From: DATNIB01 sp035604685
Lineage (GTDB): Bacteria > Actinomycetota > Acidimicrobiia > Acidimicrobiales > RAAP-2
NCBI GenBank assembly: GCA_035604685.1
Contig: DATNIB010000034.1
Location: 1-40,583, forward strand
Length of the DNA stretch: 40,583 nt
Direction: 5' to 3'
In this document: positions 16,770-24,407 of the stretch, piece by piece
How the letters are laid out: every line of letters begins with the position of its first letter
Position numbering within the stretch: position 1 is the stretch's first letter
Notes under the pieces: model-generated
Told to the model about the DNA's origin: nothing
Seen by the model: the letters and a program-made list of their open reading frames with translations, nothing else
The model's database searches: none
Made by a program: the position numbers and the translations under genes

Positions 16770-16787
16770 GCGACGGTCAGCCGTCGC
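16770..16787. terminator. Hairpin between convergent genes, spanning the MarR stop
   Basis: GCGACGG, loop TCAG, CCGTCGC: perfect 7-bp stem and tetraloop. It covers the stop codon of the minus-strand MarR gene and lies 15 bases after the plus-strand gene, so it could terminate both transcripts. Confidence 0.5.
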
Positions 16788-17241
16788 CCTCCGGTGTGAG
16801 CTCGATCAGGGCGCCCAGCGCGGCCCGGGTGTGCGCCACGTACCCGGCACCGACGCGCGCCGTCAGTGCGGCGTCGATGCGATCGACGGCCGACCGTGAA
16901 GCGGCGGCGGCGCGTCGGCCCCGCGCGGTGAGCGTCACCGTGAGGCGGCGGCGGTCCCTCGGATCCGGGGACCGGTCGAGGTAGCCGCGCACGACCAGGG
17001 TCTCCACCAGCTGGCCGGCCGCCTGCTTGGACACGCCCAGACCCTCGATGATCTCGCGCAGCGGCGACCCGTTGCGGGCGATGGCCCCGATGACGAAGCT
17101 GCCGTTGCGCGGCAGGTCGGCGCAGCCGGCCTCCGCCAACGCGCGCCGGATGGCGTCGCCGTAGGTGGCGTGGGCCCGGCGGAGGAGGGCCGGGAGCGCG
17201 ACCTCCTCGTACCGGGCGACGGGGCCGGCGGTGGGGGACAC
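16777..17241 (-). CDS. MarR family transcriptional regulator
   Basis: A 154-residue winged-helix regulator starting at GTG 17241. The DNA-binding part reads REIIEGLGVSKQAAGQLVETLVVRGYLDRSPDPRDRRRLTVTLTARG, with the MarR wing DPRDRRR. The frame is open upstream, but those residues do not look conserved and a good promoter overlaps them: TTGACT, 17 bases, TACGCT, then 6 bases to this GTG, which points to leaderless translation. A 5-bp-arm inverted repeat (17269-17289) overlaps the -35 and may be its operator. The divergent ATP-grasp gene may be its target, but this is only positional inference. Confidence 0.85.
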   Translation of the reverse strand: MSPTAGPVARYEEVALPALLRRAHATYGDAIRRALAEAGCADLPRNGSFVIGAIARNGSPLREIIEGLGVSKQAAGQLVETLVVRGYLDRSPDPRDRRRLTVTLTARGRRAAAASRSAVDRIDAALTARVGAGYVAHTRAALGALIELTPEGDG

Positions 17242-17247
17242 GACTCG

Positions 17248-17276
17248 AGCGTACGGAGGAGGCGCCACATAGTCAA
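17248..17276 (-). promoter_or_regulatory. Leaderless promoter of the MarR gene
   Basis: Reading the minus strand: -35 TTGACT (17276-17271), 17-base spacer, -10 TACGCT (17253-17248). Six bases separate the -10 from GTG 17241, so the predicted transcription start coincides with the start codon. Confidence 0.6.
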
Positions 17277-17289
17277 CGGCCAGTACTAT
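17269..17289. promoter_or_regulatory. Inverted repeat overlapping the MarR -35
   Basis: ATAGT, 11 bases, ACTAT. The arms are perfect and the repeat covers the -35 of the MarR promoter, a usual place for autorepression. Arms of 5 bp could occur by chance. Confidence 0.35.
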
Positions 17290-17427
17290 TCGACCTCCTC
17301 GGGTCCGGACCGCCCGCGCCCCGCGTTTCATCGGGCGGAAACAGCCCGGAAACTCCCCGGACCCACAGAGCCCGTATACCTGCTAGGTGGCCATTCGTCT
17401 CTCTGGTGCCGATTGCGCGGGACCACC

Positions 17428-18984
17428 GTGACGACGACCGTCGGCCAGGACTACGTGTTGGGCGGTGGGTACGACGAGTACGTGCGGCGAGACGGGACGC
17501 TCCGCCCCGAGATCGACCCGCTGTGGCGCCACCTGCGGGCGATCGGGCTGCCGGCGCTCCGCGAGCACCAGGAAGCGGCCGAGCGGGAGATCCGCGCCAT
17601 CGGGGTGACGTTCGGTGTGGACGGGCGCGAGACACCGACGGCGCGCTCGTGGCCGCTCGACCTCCTCCCGCGTATCGTGGTCGCCAGCGAGTGGAAATGG
17701 ATCGAGGCCGGGCTGATCCAGCGCCTCCAGGCGCTCAACTGCTTCATCGACGACTGCTACCACGAGCAGCGCGCCGTGCGGGCCGGCGTCGTCCCGGCCG
17801 AGCTGGTGCTCAACTCGCCCAACTTCCGGCCCGAGTGCGTCGGCGCCCGGCCGGTCGGCGCCGTCTGGGCACACATCTGCGGCAGCGACCTCGTGCGCGA
17901 CGCCGACGGGACCATCTACGTCCTGGAGGACAACCTCCGGGTCCCCTCCGGCGTGTCCTACATGATCGAGAACCGGATGGTGGCCAAGCGGATCTTCCCC
18001 GAGCTGTTCAGTTCGTACAGCATCGAGCCGGTCGACCCCTACCTCAGCCACCTGGGGGCGCTGCTCTCGTCGGTGTCGGCACCGGTCGACCAGCCGACCG
18101 TGGTGGTGCTCACCCCGGGGACCTACAACGCCGGTTACTTCGAGCACGCGTTCTTGGCCCAGCAGCTGGGGGTGGAGCTCGTGACGGGCGACGACCTCGT
18201 CGTCCTCGACGATGACACGGTGGCGATGAAGACGATCGACGGGCTCCAGCGGGTCGACGTCGTCTACCGGCGGGTTGACGACCTCCACCTCGATCCCGAG
18301 GTCTTCCGCCGGGACTCCAAGGTGGGGGTGCCCGGGCTCGTCCGGGCGTGGCGGGCCGGCCGGGTGGCGATCGTGAACGCGCCGGGCGCCGGCGTGGCCG
18401 ACGACAAGGCCGTCTACGCGTTCGTTCCCGAACTCATCCGGCTCTTCTTGGACGAGGAGCCGATCCTCCACAACGTCCCCACCTATCGCTGCGGCGACCC
18501 CGACGAGCGGCGCTTCGTCCTGGAGCACCTGGAAGAACTGGTCGTGAAGCCCGCCAACGAGTCGGGTGGCTACGGCATCGTGATCGGTGGCCGGGCCGGG
18601 CCCGGCGCCCTCGAGCTCGTCCAGCGGCGGATCGAGTCGCATCCGGCCGGGTGGGTGGCCCAGCCCACGCTGGCGCTCTCGATGGTGCCGACGCTGTGCG
18701 CGGGGGAGCTGGCGCCCCGCCACGTCGACCTGCGTCCCTTCGTGCTCCTCGGGCCCGGCGGGAGCTACGTGACCAAGGGCGGCTTGACCCGGGTGGCGCG
18801 GGAGGAGGGATCCCTGATCGTCAACTCCTCCCAGGGGGGCGGCAGCAAGGACACCTGGGTGGTGGACGCGGCGACGATCCCGGGCGCCGAGCCCGCGTTC
18901 GTCTCGCTCGGGGCGCCCACCGGCGCGCCGGTGGAGCGCGCGGCGCCCGCCAAGCCCACCTTCGCCCTCGGCCACGCCCTGTAG
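17428..18984 (+). CDS. Circularly permuted ATP-grasp type 2 protein
   Basis: About 518 residues of the CP_ATPgrasp_2 family (DUF404/DUF407 type, like mycobacterial Rv2411c). Conserved stretches include GGGYDEYV near the start, ALNCFIDDCYHEQRAV, ADGTIYVLEDNLRVPSGVSYMIENR, the ATP-site segment LVVKPANESGGYGIVIG (about residues 371-387), and LRPFVLL followed by GGLTRVAREEGSLIVNSSQGGGSKDTWV. Such proteins are suspected to make peptide-like bonds and are usually encoded next to an alpha-E domain protein and a transglutaminase-like protease; neither is adjacent here. The frame extends upstream, but GTG 17428 is preferred from homology. A possible -10 (TATACC at 17375-17380) lies upstream. It converges with the Kelch gene. 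Confidence 0.88.
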   Translation: MTTTVGQDYVLGGGYDEYVRRDGTLRPEIDPLWRHLRAIGLPALREHQEAAEREIRAIGVTFGVDGRETPTARSWPLDLLPRIVVASEWKWIEAGLIQRLQALNCFIDDCYHEQRAVRAGVVPAELVLNSPNFRPECVGARPVGAVWAHICGSDLVRDADGTIYVLEDNLRVPSGVSYMIENRMVAKRIFPELFSSYSIEPVDPYLSHLGALLSSVSAPVDQPTVVVLTPGTYNAGYFEHAFLAQQLGVELVTGDDLVVLDDDTVAMKTIDGLQRVDVVYRRVDDLHLDPEVFRRDSKVGVPGLVRAWRAGRVAIVNAPGAGVADDKAVYAFVPELIRLFLDEEPILHNVPTYRCGDPDERRFVLEHLEELVVKPANESGGYGIVIGGRAGPGALELVQRRIESHPAGWVAQPTLALSMVPTLCAGELAPRHVDLRPFVLLGPGGSYVTKGGLTRVAREEGSLIVNSSQGGGSKDTWVVDAATIPGAEPAFVSLGAPTGAPVERAAPAKPTFALGHAL

Positions 18985-18988
18985 GGGG

Positions 18989-21142
18989 CTATCCCGTCTG
19001 CGGGTGCGTTGGCGTCGAACCGTCCGGCAGCAGGATGTCGAAACCGTCGGGGATGTTGAGCAGCCCGGGCGCGGTGCCGGGGTGGTCCGTCACCCCGTAC
19101 TGCCAGACGAGGGCCCCGGTCGTCGGGTCGATGCTCACCATGCGGTCGCCGAAGTCGTCGTTGGCCAAGAACGCGCCGCTCGGGAGCTGCTCGACCAGCG
19201 ACGGCTGGTTCAGCATCCCGGGGCCCGAGGCCGGCTGATACCGGTAGAGGATGTTCCCGGCGCGGTCGAACTCGATGATCCCGCCGGGCGTCGCGTAGTC
19301 GGCTAGCAGATACAGGTCCGGACCGAGCGGCTGGGGGTCGGACGGATAGGAGACGGCGACGTGGGTAGTCCAGACCAGCTGGCCGCTCGGCGTGTATTCG
19401 CTCACCCAGGAGCCGGTGACCTCGGAGATGAGGAGGTTGCCGTCCGGGAGCGGGGTGTCACCGTTGGGTGCGCCCAGGCTGGTCGGCGGGTGGTGCGTGC
19501 ACACCCCGGTGGTGCCGATCTGGCCGGCGATGCTGGCGTCGGGGTTGAGGATCAGGATCCGGCAGTTGTCGGCGTCGGCCACCGTGATCTGGCCGTTCTT
19601 GAACAGGTAGGCGTCGTCGGGCTCGTGCAGGTAACCGGGCCCAGAGCCGATCTGGCCGGGGTGCCCGTAGGTCCACAGGATCTTGCCCGAGGGATAGGCG
19701 ATCTCGACCAGCGTCTCGTTCTCCTCCTGGTTGACGAGGATGGCCTGGCCGTGGTGGATGAAGAACGCGTCGTCGGGGAAGTAGAAGCCCTTCGGTCCGG
19801 GCGGCGCCGGTGCGGTGGCGTTGGGGTAGCTCCACAGGATCGAGCCGGCGTCGCTCAGGAGCAGCAGGCGATCGTTGCCCCGATCGGCGATGAGCAGCTT
19901 GGCCCCGAAGTAGGGCGACCCGGCTCCGGGCGCCCCCGCCCTGCCGAAGCGGGCGTCGGGCCGGAGCATCTGCACGGCGGCGACCGGCGTTCCGCCCCGC
20001 TCACCGCCGACCAGCCAGACCGTGGCGCCGACGACGGCCGAACTGGCGTGAGAGACGGGGACCTGCAGCGTGCCGGCCACGAGCAGCCGGCGGGTCGCCG
20101 GATCGAAGCTCCAGACAGTCGGCACCGAGAACGTGCCGGCATCGGATCCCGGACCGGCGGCCGGGGCGTTGGTGCCGTCGGGGGCCGGGACGTTTGCCGC
20201 GGCGCCGCTCGAGCTGTCCCCGCCGAAGAGGTAGAGGTGCCCGCCGACTCTGGCCGCGGACGCGCCCTCCAGGGGCTCGGGCAGGTGGGCCACGACTCGG
20301 GCTTGACGAGAGACGAGGTCGATCGCCTGCACGTCGGTCACCGGGCCGGCGTGGGCGCCGACCGCCTGGCCACCGAACACGTAGATGGTGGTCCCGAGGG
20401 CGGCGACGGCGGGGTAGCGAACGGCGACCGGCAGCGTGGCCACGGTCGAGTACGTCTTGCCGTCCGTGGTGGCCAGCACTGCGGGATCTCCCCGGGTCCC
20501 GTCGTAGCCGCCGATCACGTACGCGGTCCGACCGACGACGATCGCGCTGGCGTCGGACCGGGGTTGGGGGAGCTGCCCGACGACCACGCCGGTCGACGCC
20601 CCGGCCGCCGCGCCCGTGGGCAGTGCCTCCACGGACGCCACCGTCGTCTGGGCGCCTCCCCCGAACAGCAGGTATCGCCCCCGCAGGGCAACGCCGGCCG
20701 CGTCATGGGTGGGGCTGGCCAACGAGCCGATCGCCGAGGGGACCCCACCGGGCACCGCCAGGGCCGTGATCGCACCGGATGAGGTGCTGGCACTGGTCAA
20801 CCCCCCGATGACCACGAGCTGGCCGCTCGGCCTGGGCAGCACAACCTCCCGGCTGAGCGGCGCCGCGAGCTGCCAGGGGAGCAAGCCCGCCTCGACCGCC
20901 GGCGCTTCGCCCGAGGTCGGCGGCGGCGGCCGGCCAACGGTCCCCGTGGTGCCGTGCGCCGCGGTGGTGGTCGTGGAGCCGTTCCGTGCCGTACTCGACG
21001 GACTGCGCTTGCCGTTCCCACCGACCGTGACGAGCAGGATGGCGACGACCAGCACCGTTGAGAGGACCGCCAGTGTCACTCGCCGTCGCCGGAAGGTGCG
21101 GGCACGGGCCTCGGACCGCGGGGACCGCGCGGGCGGGGTCAC
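18989..21142 (-). CDS. Membrane-anchored Kelch plus NHL/PQQ-like beta-propeller protein
   Basis: A 717-residue envelope protein. A positively charged N-terminus (RSEARARTFRRRR) precedes one hydrophobic helix (about residues 21-41), then a Ser/Thr/Pro-rich linker to about 85. Residues 100-400 carry repeated Kelch blades (VVIGGLTS, YLLFGGGA, AYVIGGYDG, IYVFGGQA, LYLFGGDS, VWLVGGERG). Residues 410-705 form a second repeat set with LLIADRGNDRLLLL, ILWTYGHPGQIG, ITVADADNCRILIL and LVWQYG, like NHL or PQQ-type propellers. It is probably exported and anchored, binding a ligand or partner; no catalytic residues are evident. The start is GTG 21142. DoxX-like and small exported protein genes lie upstream on the same strand. 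Confidence 0.8.
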   Translation of the reverse strand: MTPPARSPRSEARARTFRRRRVTLAVLSTVLVVAILLVTVGGNGKRSPSSTARNGSTTTTAAHGTTGTVGRPPPPTSGEAPAVEAGLLPWQLAAPLSREVVLPRPSGQLVVIGGLTSASTSSGAITALAVPGGVPSAIGSLASPTHDAAGVALRGRYLLFGGGAQTTVASVEALPTGAAAGASTGVVVGQLPQPRSDASAIVVGRTAYVIGGYDGTRGDPAVLATTDGKTYSTVATLPVAVRYPAVAALGTTIYVFGGQAVGAHAGPVTDVQAIDLVSRQARVVAHLPEPLEGASAARVGGHLYLFGGDSSSGAAANVPAPDGTNAPAAGPGSDAGTFSVPTVWSFDPATRRLLVAGTLQVPVSHASSAVVGATVWLVGGERGGTPVAAVQMLRPDARFGRAGAPGAGSPYFGAKLLIADRGNDRLLLLSDAGSILWSYPNATAPAPPGPKGFYFPDDAFFIHHGQAILVNQEENETLVEIAYPSGKILWTYGHPGQIGSGPGYLHEPDDAYLFKNGQITVADADNCRILILNPDASIAGQIGTTGVCTHHPPTSLGAPNGDTPLPDGNLLISEVTGSWVSEYTPSGQLVWTTHVAVSYPSDPQPLGPDLYLLADYATPGGIIEFDRAGNILYRYQPASGPGMLNQPSLVEQLPSGAFLANDDFGDRMVSIDPTTGALVWQYGVTDHPGTAPGLLNIPDGFDILLPDGSTPTHPQTG

Positions 21143-21264
21143 CCGACGTGTCTACCCGACGCAACGGGCGGGCGGGCGCATACCGTTTCGACTCCTGGAT
21201 CGGCGACTGCGCGCCCGCGGGAGGCGCTCACCCAGCTGCGCCGGTTGCGCCAGCGCTCAAAGCG

Positions 21265-21804
21265 TCATCGGCGAAGCACGAGCCGCTGTCCCTTGCCCCC
21301 GAGCAGCGAGACCGCGAGCCCAAGCACGCCGACGTCGCGCAGCACGAGGTCGGACAGCCCGGCGCTGACCGTGAGCGAGACGACGATCTCCAATAACAGC
21401 AGCGAGGCGATCGCCGCCGACAACCGAGGCGCGATACCTATGACGAAGGCGACGGCGAGGAGGCTGAGCACCCACCCGTGGCCGAGCACCAGGACCTTAG
21501 CCAGGCTCGAGGTGGTCGCCACGATCGGGACATAACCCGTCCAGAGCCCGGGCGCGACGAGCTCGTGATAGCCGAACCACCCGAGGACGAGGCCGAGCAG
21601 GATCCTGGCGGCGGTCGGGGACCAGGAGCGGACTGCCGCGTCGAGGTCGCGGACGAGGTGGGCGTTCGGCGGCGCGGGATTCCGGGGTCGCGGCGCGGAA
21701 CCCCCCGCGGCTGACGGCCGTCGCCCAGCGGCAGGACGACCGGCCGCCGGCGGAAGTGTCCGAGTCGCCACCCGCTGGGGGGAGGTTTTCGGGGGGTTGG
21801 TCAT
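21265..21804 (-). CDS. DoxX-like integral membrane protein
   Basis: A 179-residue protein with about 60 polar, Pro/Arg-rich residues followed by four hydrophobic helices: ARILLGLVLGWFGYHEL, YVPIVATTSSLAKVLVLGHGWVLSLLAVAFVIGI, LSAAIASLLLLEIVVSLTV and LVLRDVGVLGLAVSLLGG. The helix order and the LRDVGVLGLA end match DoxX/SURF4-like four-helix proteins, some of which act in thiol or quinone redox reactions. No redox cysteines are seen here. The frame is open upstream; ATG 21804 is chosen because it falls 40 bases after the preceding gene's stop. Function unknown. Confidence 0.65.
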   Translation of the reverse strand: MTNPPKTSPQRVATRTLPPAAGRPAAGRRPSAAGGSAPRPRNPAPPNAHLVRDLDAAVRSWSPTAARILLGLVLGWFGYHELVAPGLWTGYVPIVATTSSLAKVLVLGHGWVLSLLAVAFVIGIAPRLSAAIASLLLLEIVVSLTVSAGLSDLVLRDVGVLGLAVSLLGGKGQRLVLRR

Positions 21805-21844
21805 CGCCGCGGCCCAAAGGTCGGCAGCCCAGTCCGGATCGTCG

Positions 21845-22381
21845 TCATTCGACGATCCGACCCTGCGCGTTGGTGATGAGCACACCATCGTCCCCGAAGT
21901 TGTAATCGGCATCCCCGCTGTCGTCGCCAAAGGTCGATTCGATGAAGTACACGCGGTCGCTGGCCGGATACGTCTTGGTTTGCGCGCTGGGAGAGTTGTT
22001 GGCCTTGACGCTGAGCTTTACCGTCCCGGTGCCGTTCGGGACGACCGAGACGGCGAACCCGGCAAGTGCGGCGTGCGTTTGACTGCTCACGGTGCCCGGA
22101 TACACCTGGTAGGCGTAGGAGGCGTACTGCGTCGAGGAGAGCAACGGCCCGAGCTTCTGGGGGGTCGAACCCGTCGGCGCCGTGGTCGTCGGGGCGGCCG
22201 GGTGGTGACTCGAACTGGGCGAGGTCTTCGGTGCGACGGTGGTCGGCGGGCTGGTGGCGGCCGCCACCGGCACCGCCGGGCCCTGCCCGTAGCCGTGGAC
22301 CGCCAGAGCGGCAGCGAGGACACCCGCCGCCGCCAGAACGAGCAGCCCCCTCGGTCCCACCCGCTCGCTACCGAGGCGCAT
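21845..22381 (-). CDS. Small exported or anchored protein of unknown function
   Basis: A 178-residue product. A short basic start (MRLGSERVGPRG) leads into a hydrophobic segment LLVLAAAGVLAAALAV (about residues 13-28), a signal peptide or membrane anchor, then a Pro/Ser/Thr/Ala linker rich in TTAP-type repeats to about residue 72. The remaining 100 residues form a compact domain without cysteines, ending TFGDDSGDADYNFGDDGVLITNAQGRIVE. I do not recognise the domain. The acidic Asp/Asn run near the C-terminus could bind calcium, but this is speculation. It heads a minus-strand group with the DoxX-like and Kelch genes, so a shared envelope role is possible. Confidence 0.7.
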   Translation of the reverse strand: MRLGSERVGPRGLLVLAAAGVLAAALAVHGYGQGPAVPVAAATSPPTTVAPKTSPSSSHHPAAPTTTAPTGSTPQKLGPLLSSTQYASYAYQVYPGTVSSQTHAALAGFAVSVVPNGTGTVKLSVKANNSPSAQTKTYPASDRVYFIESTFGDDSGDADYNFGDDGVLITNAQGRIVE

Positions 22382-22791
22382 GGAGCACCCCGGCGACAGA
22401 GGTGGACCCTCCCTGTAACCCGCCCAGATTGGCGCGACACCCGCGGGCAGCGGTCGAGGGACCCATGGGGCTGATTATCGACGCCATACCTGTAGGGAAC
22501 ATGAACAAGCTGGTGAGCGGCCCGGGTTCGTTCGGCCCCGGTTCCTCCCCTCGGCGCGTTCCCTCTCGCTACTGGTCCTGGTGGGTCGGGTGCACCGCCC
22601 CAGCCACGTCGACCGAGAGCGCCCTGAGCTTCAATCGCAGGCGGGCCGCCCGGAGGCGACCAGCGACCGGCGAGCGAAATCGGGGCTGGTGGCCCTGGCC
22701 ACCGCGGGAGCCGTCATCGTGCCCTATCTTCTCTACCGGCGGAGACCCGCGTACCCGGTGACCGTCGCCGGTCTAGGAATACGGTTGGCCC
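22382..22791. other. Intergenic region upstream of the MgtE-like gene
   Basis: About 410 bases between divergent genes. It holds the promoters of both and a doubtful small reading frame (22581-22829). I see no known metal-sensing riboswitch. Close to the plus-strand start, TACGGT at 22780-22785 could be a -10 for a leaderless message. Confidence 0.4.
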
Positions 22792-22829
22792 ATGACGATG
22801 CAGGATGCCGCTCCTCAGATGGAACGTGA
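22581..22829 (+). CDS. Possible small membrane protein (doubtful)
   Basis: An 82-residue frame starting GTG. The C-terminal half (KSGLVALATAGAVIVPYLLYRRRPAYPVTVAG) looks like one membrane helix followed by Arg residues, and its codons have strongly GC-biased third positions, as real genes here do. The N-terminal part is Arg-rich and featureless. It overlaps the start of the MgtE-like gene by 38 bases in another frame. It may be a real small gene, a remnant of a larger one, or chance. Confidence 0.25.
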   Translation: MGRVHRPSHVDRERPELQSQAGRPEATSDRRAKSGLVALATAGAVIVPYLLYRRRPAYPVTVAGLGIRLAHDDAGCRSSDGT

Positions 22830-24081
22830 CGTTGTGCACCTTTCGAACGTCATCAGACGCCGGCTGGTCGACGGTGCCGGCGACCGGCTCGGCCGGGTGC
22901 AGGACGTGGTCGTCCGAGTCGGCGATGCCCCCCACCCCCCGCTGGTCGGGCTGGTGGTGAAGGTCGAGGGGCGAGACCTGTTCGTCCCGATTGACAACCT
23001 CGCCAACTTTGAGCCAGGCCGGGTTCGCTTCGAGGGTCGAAGGGTCGACCTGCGCCGGTTCGAACGCCGGCCGGGGGAGCTGCTGCTCGGGCAGGACCTG
23101 CTGGCGCGCCACCTCATCAACTTCCTCGGGGGCCGACTGGTCCGCGCCAATGAAATCGAACTGGCCAAGGTGCACGGAACCTGGGAGGTGGTCGGCGTTG
23201 ATCCGTCGAGCCGGCCGGCGTTGCGACGTCTCTTGCCGCGTCGGCTCCGCTGGCGGACCAACAAGGGCCCGCTCGTGGACTGGGCCAGCGTCGAGCCCTT
23301 CGTTGGCCACGTCCCGTCGGCTCGGCTGCGCATCCCGTATCGCAAGTTGAAGAAGCTGCACCCGGCCCAGATCGCCGACCTCGTCGAAGCCGCCTCCCAT
23401 GAAGAGGGCGAGGAGATCATCGAGGCGGTCGGCGAGGACCGCGAGCTCGAGGCAGACGTGTTCGAGGAGTTGGACACCGGTCACCAGCTCGAGTTCGTCC
23501 AGGCTCGATCCGACGCAGAGGCCGCCCGCCTCCTCGCGTCGATGGCACCGGACGACGCGGCCGACCTGATCACCGAGGTCGACCAGGAGCGGCGCCTGCC
23601 GATCCTGAACCTGCTGCCCGAGCCCCAGCAGCGAAAGGTCCTGTCACTGCTCAGCTACCACCCCGAGACCGCCGGCGGCCTCATGAGCCCCGACTTCCTC
23701 TGCCTGCCCGCCGACACACCGGTCTCAGAGGTTCTCGACGCCATCCGGCGGAGCACCGCACCGCACGAAGCCATCCAAATCGTTTTCGCAGCCGATGCGG
23801 AAGGAAAGGTCATCGGATCGGCGTCGGCGGTTCGGCTCATCCAGGCGGATCCCGCGGCCAACCTGAGTGACGTGGCGGTGCCCGATCCACCGCATGTGCA
23901 CGCCGACTGGGACCTGGGAGCCACGGTGCGCAAGATGTCGGACTTCAATTTGACGGTCGCTCCGGTCATGGATGGTGAGCACTCCAAGATCCTCGGCGTG
24001 GTCACGGTCGATGATGTGTTGGAGCTGCTGCTACCGACCGGTTGGCGGCGCGACTTCGGCACGACCGCTCAGGAGGCGTGA
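22792..24081 (+). CDS. PRC-barrel / MgtE_N / CBS protein without a transport domain
   Basis: A 429-residue soluble protein. Residues 15-170 contain two PRC-barrel-like units (RLGRVQDVVVRVGD..., RHLINFLGGRLVRANEI...). Residues 185-290 match the MgtE N-terminal superhelical domain: LHPAQIADLVEA, MAPDDAADLITEV, LLPEPQQRKVLSLLSYHPETAGGLMSPDF. Residues 295-415 are a CBS pair ending LGVVTVDDVLELLLP. In the Mg2+ channel MgtE these cytosolic domains sense Mg2+ and gate five membrane helices; here the protein ends where those helices should begin. The next gene on the same strand encodes an Nramp-fold transporter, so this protein probably regulates it. ATG 22792 is the likely start. Confidence 0.9.
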   Translation: MTMQDAAPQMERDVVHLSNVIRRRLVDGAGDRLGRVQDVVVRVGDAPHPPLVGLVVKVEGRDLFVPIDNLANFEPGRVRFEGRRVDLRRFERRPGELLLGQDLLARHLINFLGGRLVRANEIELAKVHGTWEVVGVDPSSRPALRRLLPRRLRWRTNKGPLVDWASVEPFVGHVPSARLRIPYRKLKKLHPAQIADLVEAASHEEGEEIIEAVGEDRELEADVFEELDTGHQLEFVQARSDAEAARLLASMAPDDAADLITEVDQERRLPILNLLPEPQQRKVLSLLSYHPETAGGLMSPDFLCLPADTPVSEVLDAIRRSTAPHEAIQIVFAADAEGKVIGSASAVRLIQADPAANLSDVAVPDPPHVHADWDLGATVRKMSDFNLTVAPVMDGEHSKILGVVTVDDVLELLLPTGWRRDFGTTAQEA

Positions 24082-24407
24082 CGATGCGCCGCGAGCGAAG
24101 ACGCGGCGTCCGCCGTTCTGCGACAACCAACGGCGGACCAGCGTCGAAGTAGCTAGCAACTGACCTCGGGTGAGGGCCCGAACAGGGCCGAGCCCGGGGT
24201 CCAGAACATTCCAACGCTCACACGACGTGACCTTGTCGGCATGAGCCCGGCGTTTCGTGCAGGAAGGGCGCCGGCCAGTCCACGGCAGAACTCGACCATG
24301 TCACTGATGTCTCCGAACTAGGAACCGGTCCAACCGCTCACCTCTGACCGGGCAGCGGTCGGATCCGCTATCGGCCGCCGGTAGCTCACGCTCGAGGGAG
24401 GTGAAAA
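24082..24407. other. Intergenic region between MgtE-like and Nramp-like genes
   Basis: About 325 bases on the same strand. It has several GC-rich inverted segments (for example GGGCCC, loop, GGGCC near 24178-24192) that could form leader structure, but no riboswitch I can recognise. A strong ribosome-binding site GGGAGGTG lies just before ATG 24408. Confidence 0.35.

Noticed and set aside
24150..24310. Possible Mg2+ riboswitch (M-box) before the Nramp-like gene, because of GGTGAGGG at about 24170
   Set aside because: Only the first few bases resemble the M-box; the later conserved loops and the AACGUC/GACGCC pairings are not found.
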